A stretch of DNA of 64,000 nucleotides from Carnobacterium_A antarcticum (GTDB lineage: Bacteria; Bacillota; Bacilli; Lactobacillales; Carnobacteriaceae), in assembly GCF_042658365.1 (NCBI RefSeq), contig NZ_JBHSQC010000002.1. The stretch is one strand, 5' to 3'. The translations under genes were made by a program, and so were the position numbers. The stretch's first letter is position 1. Every line of letters starts with the position of its first letter. Below the pieces are notes generated by a model. It saw only the letters and a list, made by a program, of their open reading frames with translations. It had not been told where the DNA came from and made no database searches. Positions 35,653 to 45,563 of this stretch are shown one piece after another.

Positions 35653-35777
35653 AACTCCCCCTCCTCAAAATGAAGGAACACCTAAAGAAATAGTAATAGT
35701 CCTAAAAGTATTCTAGTCATTCAACCGGTCGTGCTCATCAGATGGCAAATGACTAGAAAAAACACTTTAAATTGAGT

Positions 35778-36521
35778 TCAATAAAATGAATCGTGGTGGC
35801 CTTTCTTTTCTACTCCATAATAACTGCTATTCATATCTTCATTTTCCACTGTTCCATTGAAAACAGAACCAATAATCGTAGCTTTGGACATCTCCAATAA
35901 TTCTTTAGCTTTCATAACCGAGTCTTTGGTCGATATTCCTTTACGAATAACAAAAATAGTACCGTCTGCCATATTCGCCATAATCTGAGCATCTGCTACA
36001 GCAATGATAGGGGGAACATCCACAATGATCAAATCAAATCGTTTTTTCAAATCATTCATCAGTTGCTGCATCCGTTTAGAAGCCATTAACTCAGAAGGAT
36101 TAGGTGGAACGGGTCCGCACGTTAACACAGATAAGTTGCTAGAACCGATTTTGTGAATAACGCGGTCCTCATCTAAACCTTTGGTAGACAGCAGTGTTGT
36201 TAACCCATCCCGGTTGGTCAATTTAAATAAGTTATGAATAACCGGTTTGCGCATGTCCGCATCTATTAGTAGGACTTTCATGCCCTGCGAAACAAATGAG
36301 AGCGCTAGGTTTGACGCTATTGTTGATTTCCCGGCTCCTGATTCAGCAGAGGTAACAACGAAAGTTTTTAATACGTTGTCAACAGAAGAAAATTGAATGT
36401 TAGCTCTAAGTGTGCGATATTGTTCAGAAATACGAGAAGCAGGATGAGTAACCATTTCTAACTCTGAAGGGTTACCTTGTTTTACAGTTCGTGTATGTTT
36501 TCCTTTTAAGAATGCTAACAT
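35778..36521 (-). CDS. bacterial tyrosine kinase, CpsD/EpsB type
   Basis: This BY-kinase controls polysaccharide chain length and export with its membrane partner. It has 247 residues. It has the EQYRTLRANIQF segment (34-45), Walker A SAESGAGKST (58-67), Walker A' VLLIDADMRKP (83-93) and Walker B LIIVDVPP, then a C-terminal tyrosine cluster (Y234, Y235, Y247) for autophosphorylation. It lies 14 bp after the CpsC-type gene. No CpsB-type phosphatase gene is in the operon. Confidence 0.93.
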   Translation of the reverse strand: MLAFLKGKHTRTVKQGNPSELEMVTHPASRISEQYRTLRANIQFSSVDNVLKTFVVTSAESGAGKSTIASNLALSFVSQGMKVLLIDADMRKPVIHNLFKLTNRDGLTTLLSTKGLDEDRVIHKIGSSNLSVLTCGPVPPNPSELMASKRMQQLMNDLKKRFDLIIVDVPPIIAVADAQIMANMADGTIFVIRKGISTKDSVMKAKELLEMSKATIIGSVFNGTVENEDMNSSYYGVEKKGHHDSFY

Positions 36522-36535
36522 AATATCTCACCTTC

Positions 36536-37288
36536 CTAAATACGATTTTTATTTTTTACAGGAATTGTGTCCAATGGTACGTCAATGGTATTTTCTTTCA
36601 TCATTTTAGTTTCTGCATTTTTAGATTCTGAGATATTTCCTAAGGGTACCCACTCTAATACTTCTCGGATGAACTGTTCATCTTGAATGGTGCGATCATA
36701 TTTTTCGAGTATCAAGGATAGCAAGACGCCTCCACCTAATCCCATGACCAAACCTAAAATTAAATTGATTCCCAAATTTGGTGAAATCGGAGCCAAGTTC
36801 GGTTTCGCAGTTGAAAAAATCGCTACATTTCGAACGTCCATTAACGTTCCTATTTCACTTTTAAAAATGTTCGCTGTTTCATTGGCAATTTCTGCCGCAA
36901 GATAGGGGTTCGCATCTTCAACAATAATGGAGAAAACTTGTGATTGGTCGCTGCTTTCGACTGTTATTTTTCCAGCTAATTCTTCGATAGACAGAGGTGT
37001 TTTTAAATTGTTGCGAACTTCTTCCAAGATGACCGGTCCTTTAATCACATCTTTATAGGTATTGATCAATTGAATATTCGTTTGAACATCGTATGCTTGT
37101 CCGAATTCGCTTGCTCCAACAGTATGTTTCACCAGCAATTGCGTTGAAGAATGGTATTGAGGAGTAAGCAAGTAATATGTTATGCCGCCAGAAGCAACCA
37201 AACCTAAGAATCCTAAAACAAGGATCATACTAAATCTTTTTTTAAGAACCGCTACAGTTGCTTTTAAATTTATTGATTCATCAATCAT
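36536..37288 (-). CDS. chain-length determinant/Wzz-type BY-kinase activator, CpsC
   Basis: This polysaccharide co-polymerase has 250 residues, with an N-terminal membrane helix (about 18-38), an extracellular helical domain and a second helix (about 172-192) that ends in a cytoplasmic tail expected to activate the kinase. The start was set at 37288, 9 bp after GGGAG, three codons inside the longest frame. It is directly followed by the BY-kinase gene and acts with it to set polymer length. Confidence 0.9.
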   Translation of the reverse strand: MIDESINLKATVAVLKKRFSMILVLGFLGLVASGGITYYLLTPQYHSSTQLLVKHTVGASEFGQAYDVQTNIQLINTYKDVIKGPVILEEVRNNLKTPLSIEELAGKITVESSDQSQVFSIIVEDANPYLAAEIANETANIFKSEIGTLMDVRNVAIFSTAKPNLAPISPNLGINLILGLVMGLGGGVLLSLILEKYDRTIQDEQFIREVLEWVPLGNISESKNAETKMMKENTIDVPLDTIPVKNKNRI

Positions 37289-37360
37289 TTTTGCCATCTC
37301 CCAGCTTTATTTTTTTTCCAATAGTTTCAATAAGTAAATGAATGGTTGGCTGCTTGAGTG

Positions 37361-39169
37361 CTAATCGATTTTGGCGAACTCAATGAGTTTGCTTTTTATC
37401 TTAGCGCTATTGTCTTGATTTAACGATTTTACAAACGTCATCACGTCATCTAATGGCCGGTTGACCGCTTTTCCAACAAATATCTTATCGTAAACTTTTT
37501 CACCGGTGTTTTCACTATCGACCAATAAAATTTCGTAAAGTTTCTCTCCTGGACGAATCCCAGTTTCAACTATTGGGATCTCATCCTCTGTAAATCCGCT
37601 CAATTTGATGACTTTCTTAGCTAGATCAACGATTTTAACGGGTTTCCCCATGTCTAGTACAAATATTTCTCCACCTTGAGCTAACGTTCCCGCTTGGATA
37701 ACTAAACGACTAGCTTCTGGTATCGTCATAAAGTAACGGGTCATGCGAAAGTCGGTAACAGTAACGGGGCCGCCAGCCATAATTTGTTCTTCGAATAATG
37801 GGACCACACTTCCTCTGCTTCCCAGCACATTCCCAAACCGTACAGCTGTAAATTTCGTCTTTCCCGGTTCATTTAAATTGGTAACGATCATTTCGGCAAT
37901 CCGCTTAGTCGCGCCCATAACATTTGGAGGATTGACCGCTTTGTCGGTAGAAATCATGACAAACGTACCAACATTTGCTGCTTTGGCTGCTTCAGACATG
38001 TTCTTTGAACCATAAATATTATTTTTAACAGCTTCAAACACATTATATTCCATCATAGGCACGTGTTTATGAGCTGCAGCATGGTAAACGATATCCGGTT
38101 TAAACATTTCCATCACTTCAAACATTCTTGTTCTATTTTGAATGTCCGCAATGACTGGGGTGATTTCAATTTGTCCGGCATAGAGTTTGTTTAGCTCACG
38201 ATGGATTTGATAAATAGAATTTTCACCATGTCCTAGCAAAATAATTTTTCTGGGTTTGAATTTAGAAACGACGCGGCAAATTTCTGAACCGATTGAACCG
38301 CCTGCCCCGCTGACTAAAATAACTTTTCCGCTGATGTCTTCTGAGATTTGTTTCGTATCTAATGTGATTTCTTCTCGTCCCAAAAGGTCTACCACGTCTA
38401 TTTCCCGTAAGCGGCTAACGGTTAATTTCCCATTGATGATGTCTTCTATTGACGGCATTAAATTGACCGTCACTTTGCTTTGATTGCAGATGTTAATGAT
38501 TTGTTCCAGTTTTTCCGGTTCTAAAGAAGGAATGGCTACCGTAATTTGGCTGATGTTGTGTTTTTTCACCAGAAGAGGAATGTCTGCTACATTGCCCAAA
38601 ATGGGAATACCATATAATCTTAACCCGTGTTTCCGCTGATCATCATCCACGATGCCGATCACGTTTATGTCTCGTGCTTTTTTTTGAATGTTCTTTATAA
38701 AGATATTTCCCCCATCACCCGCTCCGACAACCAGTGTTCTCACTTTTTTGAGAGTTCCTTTATCTCGTTCTAGGTAATGCCGGTATTCATTCACAACCCG
38801 AGCTAAGACACGTCCGCCACTGACTAGCAATAAGGACAGCAGATAAACAAGTAAGATATAACGGAAACTTGTTTTTTCTAAAAATACTGTTGTCAATAAG
38901 AACGTTATTCCAAAAGAAATCGTGATGGTTGTAAATAAAATGAGCATCTCTTTAATACTGGTATACCGATAAAGAGTCTCACAAACCTTGAAGTAACTAG
39001 CCAACAAAACGTAACCAAGAGTATATGTGAGCAAGATCGCAGCATAAGACTCCGTTGGTAAAAATAAATAAGGTTTTAGGAAGATAAAAGTAATGCCGCC
39101 TGAACACATTATTAAGAGTAAATCTAATGTAATGAACCGTGCTTTTTTGATTTGTCGTTTGATAAACAT
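37361..39169 (-). CDS. polytopic UDP-sugar 4,6-dehydratase, CapD/PglF type
   Basis: This membrane-bound enzyme probably converts UDP-GlcNAc to a 4-keto-6-deoxy intermediate. It has 602 residues from the ATG at 39169, 7 bp after GAGG. Four N-terminal helices are followed by a CoA-binding-like domain (VVGAGDGGN) and an extended SDR domain with NAD motif SGAGGSIGSEICR and STDKAVNPPNVMGATKR. The Met at the usual catalytic Tyr position is characteristic of the PglF/WbpM/CapD dehydratases. Together with the DegT aminotransferase in the same operon it would make a UDP-4-amino-4,6-dideoxy sugar. Confidence 0.9.
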   Translation of the reverse strand: MFIKRQIKKARFITLDLLLIMCSGGITFIFLKPYLFLPTESYAAILLTYTLGYVLLASYFKVCETLYRYTSIKEMLILFTTITISFGITFLLTTVFLEKTSFRYILLVYLLSLLLVSGGRVLARVVNEYRHYLERDKGTLKKVRTLVVGAGDGGNIFIKNIQKKARDINVIGIVDDDQRKHGLRLYGIPILGNVADIPLLVKKHNISQITVAIPSLEPEKLEQIINICNQSKVTVNLMPSIEDIINGKLTVSRLREIDVVDLLGREEITLDTKQISEDISGKVILVSGAGGSIGSEICRVVSKFKPRKIILLGHGENSIYQIHRELNKLYAGQIEITPVIADIQNRTRMFEVMEMFKPDIVYHAAAHKHVPMMEYNVFEAVKNNIYGSKNMSEAAKAANVGTFVMISTDKAVNPPNVMGATKRIAEMIVTNLNEPGKTKFTAVRFGNVLGSRGSVVPLFEEQIMAGGPVTVTDFRMTRYFMTIPEASRLVIQAGTLAQGGEIFVLDMGKPVKIVDLAKKVIKLSGFTEDEIPIVETGIRPGEKLYEILLVDSENTGEKVYDKIFVGKAVNRPLDDVMTFVKSLNQDNSAKIKSKLIEFAKID

Positions 39170-39369
39170 AACCCCACCTCGTCCCTTCATTAAATTTAAT
39201 TTCAATGATGTCATTCGATTCATAGAAAACTTATTTGTTCGAATAGACTGCAATTAGAGATGATCAATTTTGCTAACAGTACTTGACCTTGTTAAAGCTG
39301 CTTGTAAGTTGCTGAACGGAATAAGAATGAAATATATGAAAGAAATAGAAGAAATGAACCGCAGAGGTT

Positions 39370-40281
39370 TTAAGAGGAGGGTTTGATTTGTTGTTTTTTA
39401 ATAAATTGATAAAGCCGCTCAATGATGGCTTCATCTTGTTCGTTGTCGAACTTCCGGGCAAACAGGTAATGAGAAGTGATCAATTCGTTAAAATCGTCCT
39501 TTTTCCATACATACGGATTGCCTCTTTCCCAATCGATTTTTCGCATGCAGTTCAATGTGTCTAATCCGTATTTATGAATAGACAATTTATGACTGTAAGG
39601 CGAATTGTAAACTAAGGTTTGTAAAAACATTTCATCGGAACAAGAAGAATGAGAAAATGTTTTTTTGATCCATTCCCTTCTATTCAAGACTTCTTCAGCT
39701 AGCCCATGTGTGATGCTAAACCATTGGGCGCCGTATTTTATTTTATATTGATTTTGTTTTAATCGATTGATCCCAATCATCTTTTGACTCATCAGCAACA
39801 ATTTGTTGACGCCGTTTAACCCATACTTGATGGGTTTAGCTTTCGCCTTATTTAAATGTTCTTGCAGAAAATGATAACTGGAAATTCTCGGCAACAGATC
39901 AGTGATTTCATCATCAGCATAATGAATAAATTCCAGTCCATCGTAATGTGCGAAAAAGCGGTGGATCTCATCTTGTGTTTTCAATGGCAAATCTACCCCT
40001 GATAGTAAATGATAGTATGCGTATTGGGATTTGGCAGCCATTTCCAGTAAAATCAACTCACATTCAATTTGACTATAGCCTCCCCAGCTCACTTTAATTC
40101 TTGGAACAAAATAAACAGTTGATTTTTTTGCTATTCTTTCAACTGTTTTAAAATCAAAATGAGAAACTTTTTTATCAATGTGGATATAAATATCATTTCT
40201 TTCATCATCTAACAGCTCAATGAGTTTTTCTAATGTCGCGAATTGATTGTGAGCGATGATCAGATAAGCATGTTTCTTCAT
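39370..40281 (-). CDS. GT14 core-2/I-branching-like glycosyltransferase
   Basis: The protein has 303 residues. It resembles bacterial beta-1,6-N-acetylglucosaminyltransferase-like (GT14) enzymes: HAYLIIAHNQFATLEKLI at the start, IYIHIDKK near 32-39, VSWGGYSQIECEL and HLLSGVDLPLKTQDEI, then a KYGAQWFSITHGLAEEVL block. The longest frame starts at a GTG in the ribosome site; the ATG at 40281 was chosen. It would add a side-chain sugar or a branch to the exopolysaccharide repeat unit; donor and linkage are unknown. Confidence 0.83.
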   Translation of the reverse strand: MKKHAYLIIAHNQFATLEKLIELLDDERNDIYIHIDKKVSHFDFKTVERIAKKSTVYFVPRIKVSWGGYSQIECELILLEMAAKSQYAYYHLLSGVDLPLKTQDEIHRFFAHYDGLEFIHYADDEITDLLPRISSYHFLQEHLNKAKAKPIKYGLNGVNKLLLMSQKMIGINRLKQNQYKIKYGAQWFSITHGLAEEVLNRREWIKKTFSHSSCSDEMFLQTLVYNSPYSHKLSIHKYGLDTLNCMRKIDWERGNPYVWKKDDFNELITSHYLFARKFDNEQDEAIIERLYQFIKKQQIKPSS

Positions 40282-40341
40282 TTTTATCACCTTCTATTTT
40301 GTATGATTTAGTTGGTCGAGTCGTTAATGAACTTTACGCCA

Positions 40342-41877
40342 TCAGACGTTAACTTTTTTTACTTTTATTTTTTTGATAATATTCATCAATACTCCAAACA
40401 AGTAATTAAACTCAGCGGTTTTATAAAAGAAGAGGATAAAAACCAAGTTAGGGATGATAAAGCAGATGAAGAGTCTCACTATAAAATGCACTAAACTTGC
40501 ATCTGAGAAAGCTAAACTAGCTAATCGAGCAGGTAATGCAGCGGCCAATAATACTCCGGAATATCCGGAAAAACGTAAGAAGTAATCTTTGACGGTCGTT
40601 TTAAAACCATTTTTATACAATACGTAAGGTTCGATCCAAAAGACTGTTGTCAACGTACTGATCAAGGTGCCTAAAAGAATGCCGACAAACCCAAAGTAAG
40701 TCGCCAGTGTGATCGAAACAATCAGGTTCACACATAATTCAACTACAGGTTTGTAACGATCGTTCCAAAATAATCCGAAAGCATCTTTAAACAATAGTGT
40801 GGTCTTTCTCATTCCTTTGATATAAAAATTAAGTACGGTTAACGTTACTAACATCTCATTCATTACATAATTGGGACCGATCCATAAAACAATAAAAGGC
40901 GTCAATAGGATCCAGAGGGAAATGGCACAAAAACCGACTAACCAAAAATTGATGAATAACATATTTTTATAGATCGTAAAGGAATGTTCCTTGCTCTCTA
41001 CTGCATTCAAGTTTCCGACACTGGCTGTAACCGAATCAAACAATGGATTCAAAATAGAATTGATAGCATTGAGAACGAGCAGATAGTTGGAATACAATCC
41101 GACCCAGATGATTCCAACGAAGGCTGAAACTAAAATATTATCCGTTCCTTCTACTGCAACGCCTCCAATTCGGTGAAGAGCCATTGCTTTGACATTTTTG
41201 TAGAGCTCTTTTTTGTCTGCTTCATTCAGTTTTTCTTTATTTTTTGTTTTTAAAAAAGGATACATACTATCCGCTTTTTTTGAAAGCAGGATATTTTCGA
41301 TGACTGTAAAAACGATTTGAACTAAAAGATATAAGATAAAATTTTTCGTTAGATAAAGAACCAGTATTTGGAGTATATTGACAAGTGCGAAAAAAGAACG
41401 GCTATAGTAAGTAACAATGTAATTTTTTTGATCGGCAATAATTAAGGATCGTTTATAGGCAAAAAGGTAAGTAAAAACAGAATCGAATAAAAAGAGGAGG
41501 TAAATGAGGTTCAAATGAGGAATATTCGGAGTATCTTTGATGACAAATGTTAAAAAAGGAAGGAGGATCAGCCCTAAAATCAAAACTGCCAAGCCCACTA
41601 GTTTGTAAATCAAAGCATAAAAGTTCATTAACGCTTTGATCTTTTTTTCGTCTTTGATCGCTAAAGGTTTATAGAGTCCGTAGATAACTGCTGACCCGAA
41701 TCCAAGCTCTGCTAAGGAAAGAATCGATAGCACATCTGTAAACAACCCATGGACCCCTAAATATTCGGCGTTTAACAATCGGATAAAAAATGTTCTAGAA
41801 ATAAACGACAATAATATCCCTAATAGTTGTCCTAAGATCACAAAGACAGCATTTTTAATAGAGTTCTCTGTTCGCAT
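40342..41877 (-). CDS. Wzx-type oligosaccharide flippase
   Basis: The protein has 511 residues with about 14 predicted membrane helices in the MOP superfamily pattern. It would flip the undecaprenyl-linked repeat unit across the membrane for polymerisation by the Wzy-like protein at 43143-44567. The start was moved to the ATG at 41877, 6 bp after AGGAG, discarding 21 codons. It is in operon with the glycosyltransferases. Confidence 0.88.
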   Translation of the reverse strand: MRTENSIKNAVFVILGQLLGILLSFISRTFFIRLLNAEYLGVHGLFTDVLSILSLAELGFGSAVIYGLYKPLAIKDEKKIKALMNFYALIYKLVGLAVLILGLILLPFLTFVIKDTPNIPHLNLIYLLFLFDSVFTYLFAYKRSLIIADQKNYIVTYYSRSFFALVNILQILVLYLTKNFILYLLVQIVFTVIENILLSKKADSMYPFLKTKNKEKLNEADKKELYKNVKAMALHRIGGVAVEGTDNILVSAFVGIIWVGLYSNYLLVLNAINSILNPLFDSVTASVGNLNAVESKEHSFTIYKNMLFINFWLVGFCAISLWILLTPFIVLWIGPNYVMNEMLVTLTVLNFYIKGMRKTTLLFKDAFGLFWNDRYKPVVELCVNLIVSITLATYFGFVGILLGTLISTLTTVFWIEPYVLYKNGFKTTVKDYFLRFSGYSGVLLAAALPARLASLAFSDASLVHFIVRLFICFIIPNLVFILFFYKTAEFNYLFGVLMNIIKKIKVKKVNV

Positions 41878-41956
41878 GCCTTGCTCCTTTCCATGAATGT
41901 GGCTAACTGAGGCTAACGGAATCAGCAGCTCATCATTCATTTAACTGCTAAAACCT

Positions 41957-43117
41957 TTAAAGTGCATAAAATTTCTGCATTTCAGTAACGGTATTAAAAG
42001 ATTTTTTTTCACAATTTCTGGTGAGCTGCAGTTTCAAATCAGGATTGTCCAACACTTGCTTTATTGTTTCGTAAATTGCCGTTGCATTCATTTCAGTAAT
42101 TAAACCATCTTTGCCATGAGTGATAAACTCTTTAGCTGTTAAAAAATTAGTCGCTACCACGGGTTTCCCAAAGCTGATAGCTTCTGCCATTGTGAGACAA
42201 TACCCTTCATGTTTTGAAGGCTGAACATAGATGTCGCATTCTTTATAATAAGGATAAGGATTTTCTTTTGCTCCCAGCAAAATGAGTGAATCTTCAACGC
42301 CATGTTTTTTGATTTGTTTTTCCAGTTTTCCTTTTATTCGGCCTTCCCCGATTAAAAACCATTTGAAGCTATAACCGGATTTTTTGAGCTTAGCAGCTGC
42401 TTCTGGCAAAAACTCTTGGCCTTTTTCTTCTGATAACCGGCCTACCGTTAAAATTTTTGTGCCTTCATATTGAAAGTCACTGACACTTTGTTGAGCTTTT
42501 TGAATAAATTCTTGGCTATTAAAGATAGAATAAAACACGTCTGTTTTTGCTTTTAATTCAGGATAGACTTCATCGAATCTTTCTTTGGCACCTTGCGACA
42601 CACAAAATATTTGGTCAAAATGAAGAAATAATTTGTGTCCCTCTTTTTTTTCGCTAGGCGATAACTTTGTGTAGTCTTCATGGACCCACATCACTTTTTT
42701 AGCCGCTTTGATTTTTTCGACTACAAAAGGAGTGGTACTTTTTGTACCGCCATCATAAGCAATTGCTAAATCAAACTCTTTTTCTTCTATTTTATACGGT
42801 CGCAGTAAGAACTTTGTCAACAGATCAGTGTTTTTTGTGATCCGAGCATGGGCCGTTAAAAAGGAAGCTTTTAAAAAAAGATACGGTTTTTTGTTTTTAA
42901 AACTCTGGGTTAGGTAAACTTTGTCTCTGATTCCCATGCCTTTATCTGTGAGGTAAACGTAAGCAGCTTTGTTTTTGATCAATGGCAATAACGTTTTATC
43001 ATCTTCAGCAAAAACTACTGTGATTTCATAATCTTTCAGTTCATTTATTAACCGAATAAAGGAATGTTCGACTCCTCCATTTGTTAATGTCCTTATGACA
43101 AATACAACACTTTTCAT
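41957..43117 (-). CDS. family 4 (GT-B) glycosyltransferase
   Basis: The protein has 386 residues and two Rossmann-like domains. The N-terminal acceptor domain begins VVFVIRTLTNGGVEHSF. The C-terminal nucleotide-sugar domain has ILTVGRLSEEKGQE and the EX7E-like motif KHEGYCLTMAEAISFGKPVVA. It would transfer a retained-configuration sugar to the lipid-linked repeat unit at the cytoplasmic face. The start at 43117 lies 8 bp after GGCGG; a GTG three codons earlier is in the ribosome site. Confidence 0.88.
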   Translation of the reverse strand: MKSVVFVIRTLTNGGVEHSFIRLINELKDYEITVVFAEDDKTLLPLIKNKAAYVYLTDKGMGIRDKVYLTQSFKNKKPYLFLKASFLTAHARITKNTDLLTKFLLRPYKIEEKEFDLAIAYDGGTKSTTPFVVEKIKAAKKVMWVHEDYTKLSPSEKKEGHKLFLHFDQIFCVSQGAKERFDEVYPELKAKTDVFYSIFNSQEFIQKAQQSVSDFQYEGTKILTVGRLSEEKGQEFLPEAAAKLKKSGYSFKWFLIGEGRIKGKLEKQIKKHGVEDSLILLGAKENPYPYYKECDIYVQPSKHEGYCLTMAEAISFGKPVVATNFLTAKEFITHGKDGLITEMNATAIYETIKQVLDNPDLKLQLTRNCEKKSFNTVTEMQKFYAL

Positions 43118-43142
43118 AAAAGACACCGCCTGTTTCTTATTT

Positions 43143-44567
43143 TCAAAATTTCGTTAAGGATGCTTTGTATAATACGTAGAGGGGTATAAATCGATTCGTG
43201 ACCGCAGTGGAAATGATGGTGATGCTTCCAGGGGAGAAAAAAGCAATGTTAACTGCAACGAAAATGGCTAAAAAGATACCGAAAACGTTTGTTTTTTGTG
43301 TAGCTAATCGATCTAGTTTCAGCACCAAAGAAACAAACAATGCCGGAACCAAAACTCCTAACGCTCCTAGCAGCCCAATGGCTTGTGTAATCGTCGGCGG
43401 GATTTGATCCGCCCATAAGGAATGACCGTAAAGAGTCGTATTAAACATTTGCACTGTGCTGGGAATAGAAGCCACAAACCGGTTAAAGTAGATCGTATTC
43501 TCTAATAGGTCTTTAAAAAGCGTTAACACTGTGTATTTGTCACCATAAAAGTCTAATGATTTGATCCCAAGAGCGATATTCTGCTGTCCTTCAAAATAAA
43601 CACTGAATTCTTGTGCAATATGAGCCGTATCGTAACTGCTTAATCCTTCTGAGATATTACGTGTATTGTTAAACCGGACAATAGAAACCAATACTAAAAT
43701 AAATACTAAAGAGCTTAAACAAATAGTCAAAATACTTTTTTTGTGTTTTGGAAAAACTCTAATGAGTAAATAAATATAAGCAAAAGCTTCAATGAATATC
43801 ATATTTCGTGATGTGCCATTAAAAAAGGATAGGGATACTAATACGACCAACATCGAAAACCAAAGATTTTTTTTATCTTCGCTCTGCTTCTCTCTGTCGC
43901 CAAACAGCTCGATCAAGTAGACTGTCACAATGATTTTAGTCCAAGCGATAATCAATACAGACATGCCGAATGTTGAATCATCCTTTGAAAGAAAGACCGT
44001 GTCAAAAATAAAATTAAATCCGTTTAAGGCATTGGGGTCTAAGACAATCACCAAAAGAGACAATCCTGCCATCCCAAGCACCAATGATGGGTTCATACTC
44101 TTGGTATTCAATCCATTTATTTTAAGCAATTTGCCTTGTTCAACCGGCAGCTCCATCGTTGTACTTGTCTTTTTGATTTTGCTGTAAAAGTAGCTGCTGG
44201 CTAAGATGCTGACGACCAGTTCTACTACCATCAAGATCAATGCCATATTTAAATGCCGTACCGATACAGTTGTCTCATATCTGATCTGATAATGAGAAAT
44301 TTTGATCAAAACCGGTGTGATACAGTACCTTATCAGCCAGATACCGTTTAAAACGAGATACCCCATGCTGAAAGCTTTAATAGGCGGAGCAAATAGTTTA
44401 TAAAAAATTGAAAAGAACAAAGGCAATAGAAATTGCCACTGATAACCTGGGACAGCTTGTGGGTCAATAGTTAAAAAGGCAGCTGCGAGTCCGATAAAAA
44501 CAAAGATATCTTTGTTTATGCTTAGGCTGAAGTGGTCTGTTGCAGTTGGAACCGTCAGTGACTTCAT
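43143..44567 (-). CDS. Wzy-type polysaccharide polymerase (probable)
   Basis: The protein has 474 residues with about 12 predicted membrane helices and one large extracytoplasmic loop near 300-380 (for example FYGDKYTVLTLFKDL to WADQIPPTITQ), the usual layout of Wzy polymerases. Sequence conservation in this group is too low to name a subfamily by eye; assignment rests on topology and on position between flippase and transferases. It would polymerise flipped repeat units. The ribosome site is weak (GGTG). Confidence 0.75.
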   Translation of the reverse strand: MKSLTVPTATDHFSLSINKDIFVFIGLAAAFLTIDPQAVPGYQWQFLLPLFFSIFYKLFAPPIKAFSMGYLVLNGIWLIRYCITPVLIKISHYQIRYETTVSVRHLNMALILMVVELVVSILASSYFYSKIKKTSTTMELPVEQGKLLKINGLNTKSMNPSLVLGMAGLSLLVIVLDPNALNGFNFIFDTVFLSKDDSTFGMSVLIIAWTKIIVTVYLIELFGDREKQSEDKKNLWFSMLVVLVSLSFFNGTSRNMIFIEAFAYIYLLIRVFPKHKKSILTICLSSLVFILVLVSIVRFNNTRNISEGLSSYDTAHIAQEFSVYFEGQQNIALGIKSLDFYGDKYTVLTLFKDLLENTIYFNRFVASIPSTVQMFNTTLYGHSLWADQIPPTITQAIGLLGALGVLVPALFVSLVLKLDRLATQKTNVFGIFLAIFVAVNIAFFSPGSITIISTAVTNRFIPLYVLYKASLTKF

Positions 44568-44705
44568 AAGGCTTCACCAACCAAACAGTTAAATAAAATA
44601 AGCCGTTTTTTAAGAAGCTTCAATAATAATGCATTCATTTTAAAACCCTCCATCATGTGCTGCTTTTTCCAAAAGGAACACCTCAAGATTTTTATGCTTT
44701 CTAAA

Positions 44706-45506
44706 CTAAAGTTTAAAGACACGTTCATGGTATTTTTTTAAAAGCACTTTTGGAAATAATCCTACAATCAGCGGTCTAAACGAATGCAATGAATATTTAA
44801 AGGGCAACTCCATTTTTTTATGCCACATACGAGCTAATTTATACTCATTGATTCTATATTTGTATTGGCGTTTGCTAAACGAATGTTGTGCTTCATAATA
44901 ATCCATTAGTATCTCCCCAAGATTGTAACCTTTATAGCCTTTGAAATATAATTTACACCACAAATCATAATCTTCTGCTCGTCCGATAATCGCTTCTGTA
45001 GAATACCCCTCGACAGCTAACAAAGCCGATTTACGCATCATAACGGAAGGATGAACAAATGTATGTCCTAAGAAAATGTCGGTCTTAGTTCTTTCGCCTT
45101 TTTCCTCGACATCTTTTCCCCAGACTCCACTTTCATCATAAAAGGTACGACCAGTTCCAACAATGGCGTAATCTGGTTGACCGTCTAAAAAAGCGACCTG
45201 TTTTTCAAAACGTTCTGGGTAAGCAATATCATCATCATCCATGCGGGCAATATATTCTCCGCTAGCAACAGCTAAACAGTTATTTAATGTTTTAGATAAC
45301 CTTAAATTTTGTTCGTTTTCCAGTAAAATGATGCGTTCATCTTGCAATGCCAGCTCTTGCAGAATGGTCTTACTGTTGTCTGTTGATTTATCATCACAAA
45401 TAATCAGCTCAAAATCTGAGAATGTCTGGTTGAGAATAGATTCAACGGCTCTTCTTAATCCTTTTGATCCATTATAAACGCCCATGATCGCGGATACTTT
45501 AGGCAT
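44706..45506 (-). CDS. family 2 glycosyltransferase
   Basis: The protein has 266 residues, an intact GT-A enzyme: VSAIMGVYNG at the start, ICDDKSTDNS near 36-45 and the metal-binding RMDDDDIAYPERF near 90-102. In contrast to the two GT2-like genes at the end of the operon its acidic motif is complete, so it is probably an active inverting transferase acting on the repeat unit. A ribosome site AAAGGAG precedes the ATG. Sugar specificity is not evident. Confidence 0.9.
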   Translation of the reverse strand: MPKVSAIMGVYNGSKGLRRAVESILNQTFSDFELIICDDKSTDNSKTILQELALQDERIILLENEQNLRLSKTLNNCLAVASGEYIARMDDDDIAYPERFEKQVAFLDGQPDYAIVGTGRTFYDESGVWGKDVEEKGERTKTDIFLGHTFVHPSVMMRKSALLAVEGYSTEAIIGRAEDYDLWCKLYFKGYKGYNLGEILMDYYEAQHSFSKRQYKYRINEYKLARMWHKKMELPFKYSLHSFRPLIVGLFPKVLLKKYHERVFKL

Positions 45507-45563
45507 ATTGGCTGCTCCTTTCTTTCACTGCTCTTTTTTTATCTTTTTAAACCATGCTTCACT

